Below, in pieces: positions 27,601-35,491 of a DNA stretch of 60,089 nt. The stretch spans positions 1 through 60,089 of the forward strand of contig JAFSJY010000069.1 in NCBI GenBank assembly GCA_017449215.1, given 5' to 3'. Under the pieces are notes generated by a model. It saw only the letters and a program-made list of their open reading frames with translations. It did no database searches and was not told where the DNA came from. Positions within the stretch are counted from its first letter, which is position 1. Each line of letters begins with the position of its first letter. Made by a program: the position numbers and the translations under genes. Source of the stretch: Acholeplasmatales bacterium. GTDB taxonomy: Bacteria; Bacillota_I; Bacilli_A; Acholeplasmatales; Anaeroplasmataceae.

Positions 27601-27622
27601 AATTGTAAATTAATTTACAATT
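27601..27622. promoter_or_regulatory. 22-bp perfect palindrome in the STAS operon leader
   Basis: Positions 27601-27622 form a perfect AT-rich palindrome with core TTGTAAATTAATTTACAA. It lies between the predicted transcription start and the GGAGGG site at about 27594-27599. It could be an operator for a dimeric regulator or, in RNA, a hairpin next to the ribosome site. Confidence 0.55.
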
Positions 27623-27634
27623 AATATATTAAGT

Positions 27635-27663
27635 ATTTTAGCATAAATAGTACTTTTAGTAAA
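27635..27663 (-). promoter_or_regulatory. Promoter of the STAS/alarmone operon
   Basis: On the minus strand TTTACT (27658-27663) and TAAAAT (27635-27640) are 17 bases apart, with an extended -10 (TGCTAAAAT). Transcription would start around 27628, just before the palindrome. Confidence 0.55.
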
Positions 27664-27686
27664 GAAAAAGGGGATTATTTATCCCC
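27664..27686 (-). terminator. Terminator overlapping the antiporter stop codon
   Basis: On the minus strand GGGGAT pairs with ATCCCC (27670-27686), followed by TTTTTC. The hairpin includes the end of the antiporter reading frame. Confidence 0.7.
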
Positions 27687-29147
27687 TTCACTATCCTGTT
27701 TTTCAGTATCTTTATTTCCGTAAAATTCCTCTACAGCTTCATTATATGCAGCCTCCTCAGGTGAGATCTCATTATCTTCAGCCATAGAGTCTAAATTTGT
27801 GCTTTCTGATATTTGATTTGTATCAGGAACCAATTCAACCTTAATTTCTGGTTCTTCCTTCTTGTATGAGCCAGATAAATATAATCCGAGCTTAGCGCAG
27901 CCTGGACCTACAAGCTCATATAATACTGATGATGCTAAAATTATTGTTTGAAGATGATCTCCAAGCTCTGGGTATCCCTGTTCTGCAAATATTCTAGCTC
28001 CCATATAGGCAAGGCCAATTGCTACACCAGCTTGTGGAATTAAGCCTAATCCTAAATAATTCTTAACCTTTTTATCTTGCTTTGTTACAGCACATCCTGC
28101 ATATGATCCACCATATTTACCTAAAATTCTAATAAAGAAATATACTAAAGCTGCGACAAATAATGGAACATATCCAATTAAGGTCATATCAGTAAATGCC
28201 TTTAAATTAAACTTCATACCACTCATTACGAAGAACAATAGCATTATTGGTGGTGAAAAATAATTTAATTGCTTAAATAGCTTTTCATCACCACTAATAT
28301 TAATATAAACAATACTCATTGCCATACATCCAAGCAATGGTGATTGTTCCATCAATGTACAAATGCCACAGAATCCAAATAATAATGCAATAGCAATAAT
28401 CAATCTATTATCCTTTGTTCTTGATTTTGGTAATAATAGCTTAAGTAAGAAACCAAATCCAGCACCAATTATTAAGCACGCTATATTTTTTAGGATAGGT
28501 AATCCAATAGATGCAAATGAAACACTAGAGCCATCACCCATTAAGGCAAGACATACAGATATAGCAACACTATATAAAATAAGTGATACAACATCATCAA
28601 AGGCTACTACTTCTAGTAATGTATTTACATATTCACCACTAGCCTTTGTTTGTCTTATAGTCATTATTGTAGATGCTGGTGCTGTAGCACTAGCAAGTGC
28701 GGCTAAAACTAATGAAAATGATATATCAATTCCTAAAGCAAATGCACAAATAATAAATACTAAAACAAATGCACATAATGATTCAAATAAAGTAATAATT
28801 AATACCTTAGGACCAGACTTTTTTAATTCGCCAATCTTAAAATATTCACCTGCACTAAAGGCAATAAATGCTAAAGCTATATCAGATAAAAAGTCCATTC
28901 CATTAACTACCTTATCAGGTATTATTCCACTTATTCCAGCAGGTATAACCTTCCAAATAGGAACTAATAATACACCAACAACGATATAGGCAGTAACATT
29001 AGGAAGCTTCAATCTTTTAGTAATTCTCGTCATTAAAAAGCCAAGCATTAATAATACTGCTATAGAAATAATAACCGCTGCGTTTTTAGAATCAATTCCC
29101 CATGATGAAATAATTTTTTCTATTAAAGAAACTTCTACATCAAGCAT
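27675..29147 (-). CDS. CPA2-family cation/proton antiporter
   Basis: This 490-residue integral membrane protein of the Na+/H+ exchanger (KefB/CPA2) type has about 12 TM helices from residue 20 to 420, beginning NAAVIISIAVLLMLGFLM. Its acidic cytoplasmic tail of about 60 residues lacks a TrkA_N/KTN domain. It would exchange protons for Na+ or K+. The start has GAGGTG. The next operon downstream encodes a membrane protein with two RCK_C domains, a module that elsewhere regulates such transporters, but it is separated by five genes and a terminator. Ion specificity is not decidable here. Confidence 0.87.
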   Translation of the reverse strand: MLDVEVSLIEKIISSWGIDSKNAAVIISIAVLLMLGFLMTRITKRLKLPNVTAYIVVGVLLVPIWKVIPAGISGIIPDKVVNGMDFLSDIALAFIAFSAGEYFKIGELKKSGPKVLIITLFESLCAFVLVFIICAFALGIDISFSLVLAALASATAPASTIMTIRQTKASGEYVNTLLEVVAFDDVVSLILYSVAISVCLALMGDGSSVSFASIGLPILKNIACLIIGAGFGFLLKLLLPKSRTKDNRLIIAIALLFGFCGICTLMEQSPLLGCMAMSIVYINISGDEKLFKQLNYFSPPIMLLFFVMSGMKFNLKAFTDMTLIGYVPLFVAALVYFFIRILGKYGGSYAGCAVTKQDKKVKNYLGLGLIPQAGVAIGLAYMGARIFAEQGYPELGDHLQTIILASSVLYELVGPGCAKLGLYLSGSYKKEEPEIKVELVPDTNQISESTNLDSMAEDNEISPEEAAYNEAVEEFYGNKDTEKQDSEGDK

Positions 29148-29363
29148 TATTAATCACCTCACTTCTAATACATTAATTTTAACACATTATGGACACAAAT
29201 TCCATTTTTGGTTTAAATGCAACCAATAAAATTTAAAAATAATAAAAAATTTATAACAAAATGTTAAAGTATAATTTTTAGTATTTTTTGAGAAAAATAT
29301 GGTCATAAATTGAGCAAAATACACTGTTAAAATAACATTATTAACAAATTTTTATAAAAAATT

Positions 29364-29388
29364 AAAAAAATGGCTTAACTAAAAGCCA
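29364..29388 (-). terminator. Minus-strand terminator near the structured RNA
   Basis: On the minus strand TGGCTT pairs with AAGCCA around a six-base loop (29371-29388), then seven T. It has no coding gene directly upstream, so it may end a minus-strand transcript of the structured element at 29455-29759. The stretch 29160-29364 is otherwise AT-rich spacer with no gene. Confidence 0.55.
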
Positions 29389-29419
29389 ATTCCGACTTGT
29401 ATCATTACAATTTTTATAC

Positions 29420-29447
29420 TTGTTTTCCATTTTTTATCATATATAAT
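29420..29447 (+). promoter_or_regulatory. Plus-strand promoter of the structured RNA
   Basis: TTGTTT (29420-29425) and TATAAT (29442-29447) are 16 bases apart. Transcription would begin around 29454, exactly at the closing helix of the RNA element. Confidence 0.6.
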
Positions 29448-29454
29448 AGCTATG

Positions 29455-29759
29455 GGAAGTATATAGAGCGGTGCTACTCCAAAGCACATGGAAGTAGGTG
29501 GTGCCTTATGGTTATTAAAGACTTTAGGCCTCCATTCTACTCTATGTTATGGAGGCCTAACAATCATGTTTTATTTGATTGGTGTGATACTAAATATTAT
29601 ATTTACTATTTCAGTAGCTATAATAAAGTATCACCAAAGAAAGAGAAAGTAATTTCTCAATTTAAATCAGATAATTATGAGAGAAAGAAAACACCGCGGC
29701 AACGGTGTTATCTCATAATTACCAAAAACTAATTAGGAGTAGCACTTCTATATGCTTCC
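29455..29759 (+). ncRNA. Undescribed structured RNA, about 305 nt
   Basis: The element is closed by a long-range helix: 29455-29480 pairs with 29736-29759 over about 22 bp with a small internal loop. Inside are a 12-bp stem (29524-29535 with 29549-29560), a stem of about 11 bp with a two-base bulge (29579-29591 with 29627-29637), GAGAAA/TTTCTC around a GTAA tetraloop (29643-29658), and an 11-bp stem (29672-29682 with 29711-29721) capped by ACACCG/CGGTGT (29691-29708). One closing-helix position is U-G on the plus strand but C-A on the minus strand, and the GTAA loop is GNRA only on plus, which favours plus. It matches none of tmRNA, RNase P, SRP or 6S as I remember them. A promoter faces inward on each side. 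Confidence 0.7.
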
Positions 29760-29769
29760 TTCTATCTAT

Positions 29770-29798
29770 ATTATAAGCAATATCTTTAAACATTGCAA
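29770..29798 (-). promoter_or_regulatory. Minus-strand promoter facing into the structured RNA
   Basis: On the minus strand TTGCAA (29793-29798) and TATAAT (29770-29775) are 17 bases apart, giving a start near 29763, four bases outside the closing helix. With the terminator at 29364-29388 this defines an alternative minus-strand RNA of about 400 nt. Confidence 0.5.
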
Positions 29799-29810
29799 CA
29801 TTAATTTTAC

Positions 29811-29834
29811 GAGTAGTAAAATACTCATTTTTTT
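29811..29834 (+). terminator. Weak plus-strand terminator after the structured RNA
   Basis: GAGTA (29811-29815) pairs with TACTC (29822-29826) around GTAAAA, followed by ATTTTTTT. The stem is only five base pairs. Confidence 0.35.
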
Positions 29835-29838
29835 ATTT

Positions 29839-31284
29839 CTATTTTGATTTTAGTTCTGTAAATTTCTTTACTAAATCCTTATCAAGCTTTCCTTCATTAG
29901 CCATATCATTTAATATGAATAATGCCTTATCATTTGGAATAGGCTTCTTATAAGGTCTATCAGTAGAAACTAATGATTCATAAATATCTGAAATAGTAAT
30001 CATTCTTACATACTTAGATAGCTTTTCTTCTGTATAATGATTTGGATATCCTGTACCATTTAAATATTCATGGTGTAAAGAGGCAATCTCTTTAACATGA
30101 GAATACTTTCTACCAAACTTAAGCTCATTTAATATTTCAGCTGTATAAACTACATGCTTCTCTATTTCTGATCTTTCTGCTTGAGTTAAAGTACCCTTTC
30201 TAATTAATGCGCTTTGAAGCTCATTATCCTCTAATAGCTTTAATGTACCAAATTCAGTCTCATAAGACTTATTCTTCATAACATCTACAAATGCTAAATC
30301 CTCATCACTTAAGAATGAAGATTTATCTAATTTAATGATGAAATCCTTAGCTTTTACGATTAAATTAATTTCATTATCATATTCTTCTTTTGAGTATTCA
30401 TTCTTTAAATATTTAATTTCAATATTAGATTTAATTAAATCATAACGCATGCACATCTTATCTAAGATACCATCAAATCTTGTTGCCTTATTTAAGATAT
30501 TTGAAGGAACAATAATCTTACCTACATCATGTAGCATAGCAGCCATGACAAGCTCATTCTTTTCATCCTTAGTGATAAGATCATAACTATTATCATTTAA
30601 ATAATCTACAAACTCAGAGCATATCTTAGCTACATTCATAGTATGGAATGCATTATAAGGTGTTCTAGATTCAATAGCCTTAACCATTGCCTTAACAAAT
30701 GAATCTAATAATTCCTTAGCATCCTCATATAGCTTCATATTATCTAATAAAACACCAGATAATGAAGATAATGAATAAATTATCTTTTGTACATCATATG
30801 AAAATGGAACAACCTTTTTAAATTGTACAGCGTTAATTAATTGCATTACACCAAGTACATTCTTCTCTCTATCAAGTAGTGGTAATACTAATACAGATTC
30901 AGTATGATATCCAGTTAATTCATCATATTTCATTGGACCAGACCAGTTATAATTCTTATCTGAATACACGTCCTCAACATTAATAATCTTTTTAGATTTA
31001 GCACACATTGCCGCTACGGCAGGTGCGTTAATATCTACAGGTGGTAAATTAATCTTTTTACCTACTCCACCCTCTTTAACATTTTGTGATTTTGTAATCA
31101 TAAAAAAGAATTCTAGCTTATTATCCTTTAATAGATATAAGGTACCACCATCACAATTAGAAATTGTCATACCAGTTTCTAGTATTTCCTCTAATAATTT
31201 ATAATAGTCGTCTTCCTTAGACATATTAGTAATAATACTTAAAATCTTTTCTAAATCTTTATTTAAAATCATCGAAGCCACCAT
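29839..31284 (-). CDS. GAF-domain HD-GYP cyclic-di-GMP phosphodiesterase
   Basis: This 481-residue soluble protein has a GAF sensor domain at about 15-185 and an HD-GYP domain at about 195-480. Motifs are H214 in FHTMNVAKI, HD at 252-253 (MLHDVGKIIVP) and HHEYLNGTGYP with an intact GYP. An insertion of about 60 residues lies between the HD pair and the GYP region. It would hydrolyse c-di-GMP under control of a small ligand or redox signal bound by GAF. The reading frame overlaps the end of the TIM-barrel gene by 26 bases. ATG 31284 has only a weak GAAAG; ATG 31272, four codons in, has GGTGG, so either is possible. Confidence 0.9.
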   Translation of the reverse strand: MVASMILNKDLEKILSIITNMSKEDDYYKLLEEILETGMTISNCDGGTLYLLKDNKLEFFFMITKSQNVKEGGVGKKINLPPVDINAPAVAAMCAKSKKIINVEDVYSDKNYNWSGPMKYDELTGYHTESVLVLPLLDREKNVLGVMQLINAVQFKKVVPFSYDVQKIIYSLSSLSGVLLDNMKLYEDAKELLDSFVKAMVKAIESRTPYNAFHTMNVAKICSEFVDYLNDNSYDLITKDEKNELVMAAMLHDVGKIIVPSNILNKATRFDGILDKMCMRYDLIKSNIEIKYLKNEYSKEEYDNEINLIVKAKDFIIKLDKSSFLSDEDLAFVDVMKNKSYETEFGTLKLLEDNELQSALIRKGTLTQAERSEIEKHVVYTAEILNELKFGRKYSHVKEIASLHHEYLNGTGYPNHYTEEKLSKYVRMITISDIYESLVSTDRPYKKPIPNDKALFILNDMANEGKLDKDLVKKFTELKSK

Positions 31285-32032
31285 CTTTCAAATAATTAAT
31301 TGAATTTAATGTTTTATCATAATCACTTATTTCTATAAGTATTGTTGTTTTATTATCTAGTTCCTTAATATATTTATAAGCTTCCTTATAATCTATTAAG
31401 CCTTTACCTATTTCCATATGAGAATCAATAACCTTATCATTGTCATTTATATGTAAATGCTTAATATAAGGCTTTAATGTATCAAACCATTCCTTTATTT
31501 CTATTTTAGAAATAGATGCGTGTGCTACATCTAAGCATACGCCAATTCGTGGGTGATTCATTTTATCCATTAAGCTTCTTAATAGATATGGATCTAAATC
31601 AAACATATTTTCTACATATATTTCTAAATCCTTAAATTCCTCTATTAATTCTAAATAGGCTTTAGCATTTAATTCTACCCATCTATTTCTATATGTATCA
31701 TCCTTCATCCAGGTAATGTAATTAGTATGGAAGATAACTCCCTTACAATTTAACTTAGATGCTATCTCTAAGGATTTTCTTACTCTTTCATAAGATATTC
31801 TTCTTATTTTCTCATCCTGAGAATCTAATACTATATCAAAGAATACACCATGTAATGTATCATTCTTTCTATTTAGCTTTTTATATTCATTTATTACATT
31901 ATTTAGCGCTACTTCATTATCTAAAAGATTTGGTATAAAGAATTCATTATATTCAAATCCTAAATCATATTTTTTAGACAATTCTAAATATTTATCTAAT
32001 TGATTAAGCTTTGGAATTATATGATATCTCAA
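31259..32032 (-). CDS. Sugar phosphate isomerase/epimerase-like TIM barrel protein
   Basis: This 257-residue protein is of the xylose isomerase-like/AP endonuclease 2 TIM barrel family. Likely metal ligands are in IYVENMFD, VCLDVAHASI, KHLHINDND and the terminal ILIEISDYD strands. This pattern of Glu, Asp, His and Glu is used by sugar epimerases. The start is TTG 32032, ten bases after AGGAG; an in-frame stop lies just upstream. It shares a transcript with the GAF/HD-GYP gene. Substrate is unknown, and endonuclease IV activity is unlikely because the extra zinc ligands are not obvious. Confidence 0.8.
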   Translation of the reverse strand: MRYHIIPKLNQLDKYLELSKKYDLGFEYNEFFIPNLLDNEVALNNVINEYKKLNRKNDTLHGVFFDIVLDSQDEKIRRISYERVRKSLEIASKLNCKGVIFHTNYITWMKDDTYRNRWVELNAKAYLELIEEFKDLEIYVENMFDLDPYLLRSLMDKMNHPRIGVCLDVAHASISKIEIKEWFDTLKPYIKHLHINDNDKVIDSHMEIGKGLIDYKEAYKYIKELDNKTTILIEISDYDKTLNSINYLKDGGFDDFK

Positions 32033-32086
32033 ATAAAATCAGCTCCTATCATTTAACCTAAAATAGAAAATCAAAACTCTTGTTTC

Positions 32087-32115
32087 ATTATAACAAGATA
32101 TGAACATTTTTTCAA
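32087..32115 (-). promoter_or_regulatory. Promoter of the epimerase/HD-GYP operon
   Basis: On the minus strand TTGAAA (32110-32115) and TATAAT (32087-32092) are 17 bases apart, with an extended TGTTATAAT. The divergent gene on the plus strand has an extended -10 (TGTTAAAAT, -10 at 32185-32190) but no clear -35. Confidence 0.7.
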
Positions 32116-32225
32116 TCATTTGGAATTTCATTCTTAATAATAAAATTAGTCAAAAAAAATTAACTAATAGTCCTTAATCTATGTTAAAATTAATATAGTT
32201 ATTTAAATTACTAGGAGATATTTTT

Positions 32226-34664
32226 ATGCCATATACAATTGACGAACTTCTACTTTTTGAAAACTTAACATATTTAGATGATATTCCACCATTTTCATCA
32301 GTTTTAGGCTTTGATAAGAAAACTGTAAAAGAATATATGGATAGCATCGATTTAGAGATAGTTACTCCAGAAAAGGATTATGGTTCTTTCATGATTGGTA
32401 CTGACTGGATTAATATGATTGAGGCTATAAAGAGAAAGCCAAATATGCTAGAGGCAACACTTGAAGAAACTCATCTAGATATGGCTTATGGTGGAGGATA
32501 TGGATTATCATTAGTCTTCTTAAATAAGAGAACTAAGGAGGCTGTAGTTGCCTTTCGTGGTACTGCCACTAATGAATGGACAGATGACTTTTTAGGTGCG
32601 AATTTTGTCGATACGTTACAACAAATTAACTGTCTTGAATGGTATAAGCTTGTTTATAATAAATTACATTTAGAGGAATATTATGTAACTGTTATAGGAC
32701 ATTCAAAGGGCGGTAATAAGGCTAAATATATATCAATATTAAATGATACTGTAGATAGATGCGTTGCCTTTGATGGACAAGGCTTCTCTGATAAATTCGT
32801 TGAACATTATAAAAAGAATATTGTTGAAAGAGAAAAGATTATTGAAAACCATAATATCGATTATGATTTCGTTAATATCCTAATGAATGATATTGGTAAA
32901 AGATTCTATTATCATGGATATAATTATGGAGCTGGAGGCTTTGCTGAAAGCCACTGTCCTAATACCTTCTTCGATTTTAGTGAGCCTGGCGTTTATGAGA
33001 TGAGAATAAATCCTAATGGACAAGCTCCTGAAATGCAGGTATTAAGTCAATTCATCAATAGTATGATTAGATCTGCATATAATGATGAGGATAGAACTAA
33101 AAATAATAAGCTAGTAGGTACATTAGTAGAAAAGGCATTTAGTATTGGTGCTAAGGAGGTATCTCCTGAGGAATTCATCAATATCCTATGTGATATGGTT
33201 GGTGATAGCCAATATTCAGATAATGCATCATATCTTTTAGCTTATGTAATTAAATATGCAAAGGAAAATAAGAAATTCCTAGAAGCTTTAAAGGGAATAA
33301 TGACATACTTCAATGCCGAAGGCTTCTGTAAGGTTATTGATATGATTGATGACTTAATCAATTCAAAGAAGCTTGGGGCTATCTTAGGTATTTCTAATTT
33401 CTTAATTGTTCATGTTAATAAAATAGTAGTTAATAAGATTCATTCAATAATTAAAAAGAAATATGATATTGATTTAACTAAGGAACAAATCCAAAGAGTA
33501 TTACAGGTTGTTTCTATGGTTAGAGCTACATTAAAGACATTAGAGATTAATTTTGATGGTTCTGATTTAACTGTAGAAAAGATTGAAACTGACGATAATA
33601 AGAAATTAATTGAAAATCTTAATATAGTAGTTTTAGCTGGTGGATTATCAGTAGAAAGAAATGTATCATTAAATACAGGCTATATGGTAGCTAATGAGCT
33701 TAAGAATGATGGACATAATGTAATTCTATTAGATTCATATATGGGATATAGCGATAAGGAATTAAATATCGAGGACGCATTCGCTGAACCTGATACATAT
33801 TCATTAGTTATTGATTCTATCCAGGATGAAACACCAGATTTATGGGCAGTAAAGAAAAGACGTGCTGATCAATCTGAAAGCTATTTTGGACCAAATGTAA
33901 TTCAAATTTGTAAGCAAGCTGACCTTGTATTTATTGCATTACATGGTACTAATGGTGAAAATGGTAAGGTACAAGCAATGCTAGAATTAATTGGGATTGA
34001 TTATACAGGACCAGATTCATTCTCTTCTTCTTTATCTTCTAATAAGAAGGTAGCTAAGGATATATTAATTAATAATAATATTAATGTTGCTAAATCATAT
34101 ACTTTAAAAAAGAATGAAGAAATTAAAGAACCAACAGATTTTGGATTTACATATCCTGTAATTGTTAAACCAAATAATGGTGGTATTTCTATTGGTATAT
34201 CACTTGCAAGTGATAAGAATGCTTTAATAAAGGCAATCAATAATGCATTTAAATGGGATAATGAGGCAATCATTGAAGAATATATTATTGGTAGAGAGTT
34301 CGCAGTAGGTATCCTAGATAAGAATGTATTACCAGTGCTTGAAATATTACCATTAATTTCAAAAGATAAAAAGATAGGCCTAAGCCTAGATGGTATTAAA
34401 GCTAAGAGATGCCCTGCAGGCATCAATGATGATTTAAAAAATGAATTACAAGCTTTAGCAGAAAAAGCATCTAAAGCTTTAGGATTAGAGTATTATTCAT
34501 TAACTAGCTTCATTCTAGATAATGATAATAATATTTATTGTTTAGGTAGTGAAGCACTACCTGAATTAAATCCACATTCTTATTTAGCATTTATGGCTAA
34601 TGAGGCTGGAATTAATTATAAGGATTTCTGTAATAAGATTATTGAAATGACAATAAATGAATAA
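32226..34664 (+). CDS. Mbeg1-like (DUF2974) lipase domain fused to D-Ala-D-Ala ligase-like ATP-grasp domain
   Basis: This is one uninterrupted 812-residue reading frame with AGGAG before the ATG. Residues of about 1-400 resemble Mbeg1-like/lipase_3 alpha/beta hydrolases, with VAFRGTATNEWTDD and the nucleophile elbow VIGHSKGG (S160). From about 460 to 810 it resembles D-alanine-D-alanine ligase: AGGLSVERNVSLNTG, a central IALHGTNGENG motif, PVIVKPNNGGISIG and EEYIIGREF. The Ddl motif that binds Mg2+ (ExNxxPG near the end) reads LGSEALPELNPHS here, so the usual Glu and Asn are changed and ligase activity is uncertain. Neither half has a signal peptide. I know no established protein with this fusion. 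A separate canonical Ddl may exist elsewhere. Confidence 0.85.
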   Translation: MPYTIDELLLFENLTYLDDIPPFSSVLGFDKKTVKEYMDSIDLEIVTPEKDYGSFMIGTDWINMIEAIKRKPNMLEATLEETHLDMAYGGGYGLSLVFLNKRTKEAVVAFRGTATNEWTDDFLGANFVDTLQQINCLEWYKLVYNKLHLEEYYVTVIGHSKGGNKAKYISILNDTVDRCVAFDGQGFSDKFVEHYKKNIVEREKIIENHNIDYDFVNILMNDIGKRFYYHGYNYGAGGFAESHCPNTFFDFSEPGVYEMRINPNGQAPEMQVLSQFINSMIRSAYNDEDRTKNNKLVGTLVEKAFSIGAKEVSPEEFINILCDMVGDSQYSDNASYLLAYVIKYAKENKKFLEALKGIMTYFNAEGFCKVIDMIDDLINSKKLGAILGISNFLIVHVNKIVVNKIHSIIKKKYDIDLTKEQIQRVLQVVSMVRATLKTLEINFDGSDLTVEKIETDDNKKLIENLNIVVLAGGLSVERNVSLNTGYMVANELKNDGHNVILLDSYMGYSDKELNIEDAFAEPDTYSLVIDSIQDETPDLWAVKKRRADQSESYFGPNVIQICKQADLVFIALHGTNGENGKVQAMLELIGIDYTGPDSFSSSLSSNKKVAKDILINNNINVAKSYTLKKNEEIKEPTDFGFTYPVIVKPNNGGISIGISLASDKNALIKAINNAFKWDNEAIIEEYIIGREFAVGILDKNVLPVLEILPLISKDKKIGLSLDGIKAKRCPAGINDDLKNELQALAEKASKALGLEYYSLTSFILDNDNNIYCLGSEALPELNPHSYLAFMANEAGINYKDFCNKIIEMTINE

Positions 34665-34675
34665 CAATTTGAAAA

Positions 34676-34706
34676 GCGGTAACTCGTATGAGTACCGCCT
34701 TTCTTT
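34676..34706 (+). terminator. Terminator of the lipase/Ddl-like fusion gene
   Basis: GCGGTA, bulge, CTC pairs with GAG, TACCGC (34676-34698), followed by CTTTCTTTT. Confidence 0.85.
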
Positions 34707-34718
34707 TATGTTATTCAT

Positions 34719-35483
34719 TTATTTATCGTCATTAAATATAGGCCATGAATATTGCATCATATATTCTCCTCTATATGCTCTTATAGCATCAGGATTATTG
34801 TTTTTATATTCATATGCATCACAGTCAACCTTACTAATATCTATGAAGCACTCATTATGTCTTTTAATAAATACATCATCAAGCCCTACACTCTTTAATG
34901 TTGCTGTTATATCAGATACAAGATTTCTAAAATATGATTTATGATCATCATCCTCCCATAAAACAGCATTTAGCTCATTAACATTAATTGCGGCACCCTC
35001 TCTATCAATTAGATATGCAAATAATTCTTTAGATTTACTTCTGGCGAATTTTAAAGGAACTCCATTATAAAATACTTCAAAATTACCAAAGCACTTAACC
35101 TGTAATTTTTTAGAGGGCTTTAATTCTACATCATATCTTAATCCTTCTAATTCATCTTTAACCTTCTTCTCATTTACTGGCTTAGTTACATAACCAGAGG
35201 CATGTAATTTATATGCATCAAGTGCGTAATTATCATATGCTGTAACAAAGATAACATTAATTTTAGGATTAATTTTTTTTAGTTTCTTTGCTAGTTGAAT
35301 GCCATTTATTTCAGGCATTTCAATATCCAAAAATGCTATATCAATTAAATTATTCTCATTTTCCTTAAAGGCTAAAACAGGATTCGTATATGACAATATT
35401 TCTGAATCAGGTAAAACCTTTTTAACTGTATTTAAAAGACGAATCAATTGTAATTTTTCATCATCAACCAAAAGTATCTTCAT
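34719..35483 (-). CDS. Response regulator with SARP-like winged-helix output
   Basis: This 254-residue protein has a receiver domain at about 1-120, with DDE at 7-9, phospho-acceptor D53 in FLDIEMPEING and the conserved Thr and Lys in VTAYD and VTKPV. The C-terminal part of about 125-250 (KLQVKCFGNFEVFYNGVPLK, SKSKELFAYLIDREG) matches an OmpR-like winged helix followed by a short BTAD-like segment, the SARP-type output known in two-component regulators of Firmicutes. It starts with an AGGAGGG site, eight bases after the histidine kinase gene. Its targets are unknown. Confidence 0.88.
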   Translation of the reverse strand: MKILLVDDEKLQLIRLLNTVKKVLPDSEILSYTNPVLAFKENENNLIDIAFLDIEMPEINGIQLAKKLKKINPKINVIFVTAYDNYALDAYKLHASGYVTKPVNEKKVKDELEGLRYDVELKPSKKLQVKCFGNFEVFYNGVPLKFARSKSKELFAYLIDREGAAINVNELNAVLWEDDDHKSYFRNLVSDITATLKSVGLDDVFIKRHNECFIDISKVDCDAYEYKNNNPDAIRAYRGEYMMQYSWPIFNDDK

Positions 35484-35491
35484 ATACCCTC

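Noticed and set aside
28363-28989. 208-codon open frame on the plus strand opposite the antiporter gene
   Set aside because: It has no ribosome site, and its Asn/Ile/Pro-rich composition is typical of a shadow frame; the antiporter on the other strand is clearly real.
29397-29732. 111-codon open frame on the plus strand in the gap at 29.4 kb
   Set aside because: It overlaps all stems of the structured RNA, has no ribosome site, and its sequence is not protein-like.
29455-29759. MITE or IS remnant explained by the terminal inverted repeats
   Set aside because: No target duplication was seen, and the many nested internal stems, wobble pair and flanking promoters fit an RNA better.
34001-34426. 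141-codon open frame on the minus strand opposite the Ddl-like domain
   Set aside because: Shadow of conserved ATP-grasp sequence; no start context or family resemblance.
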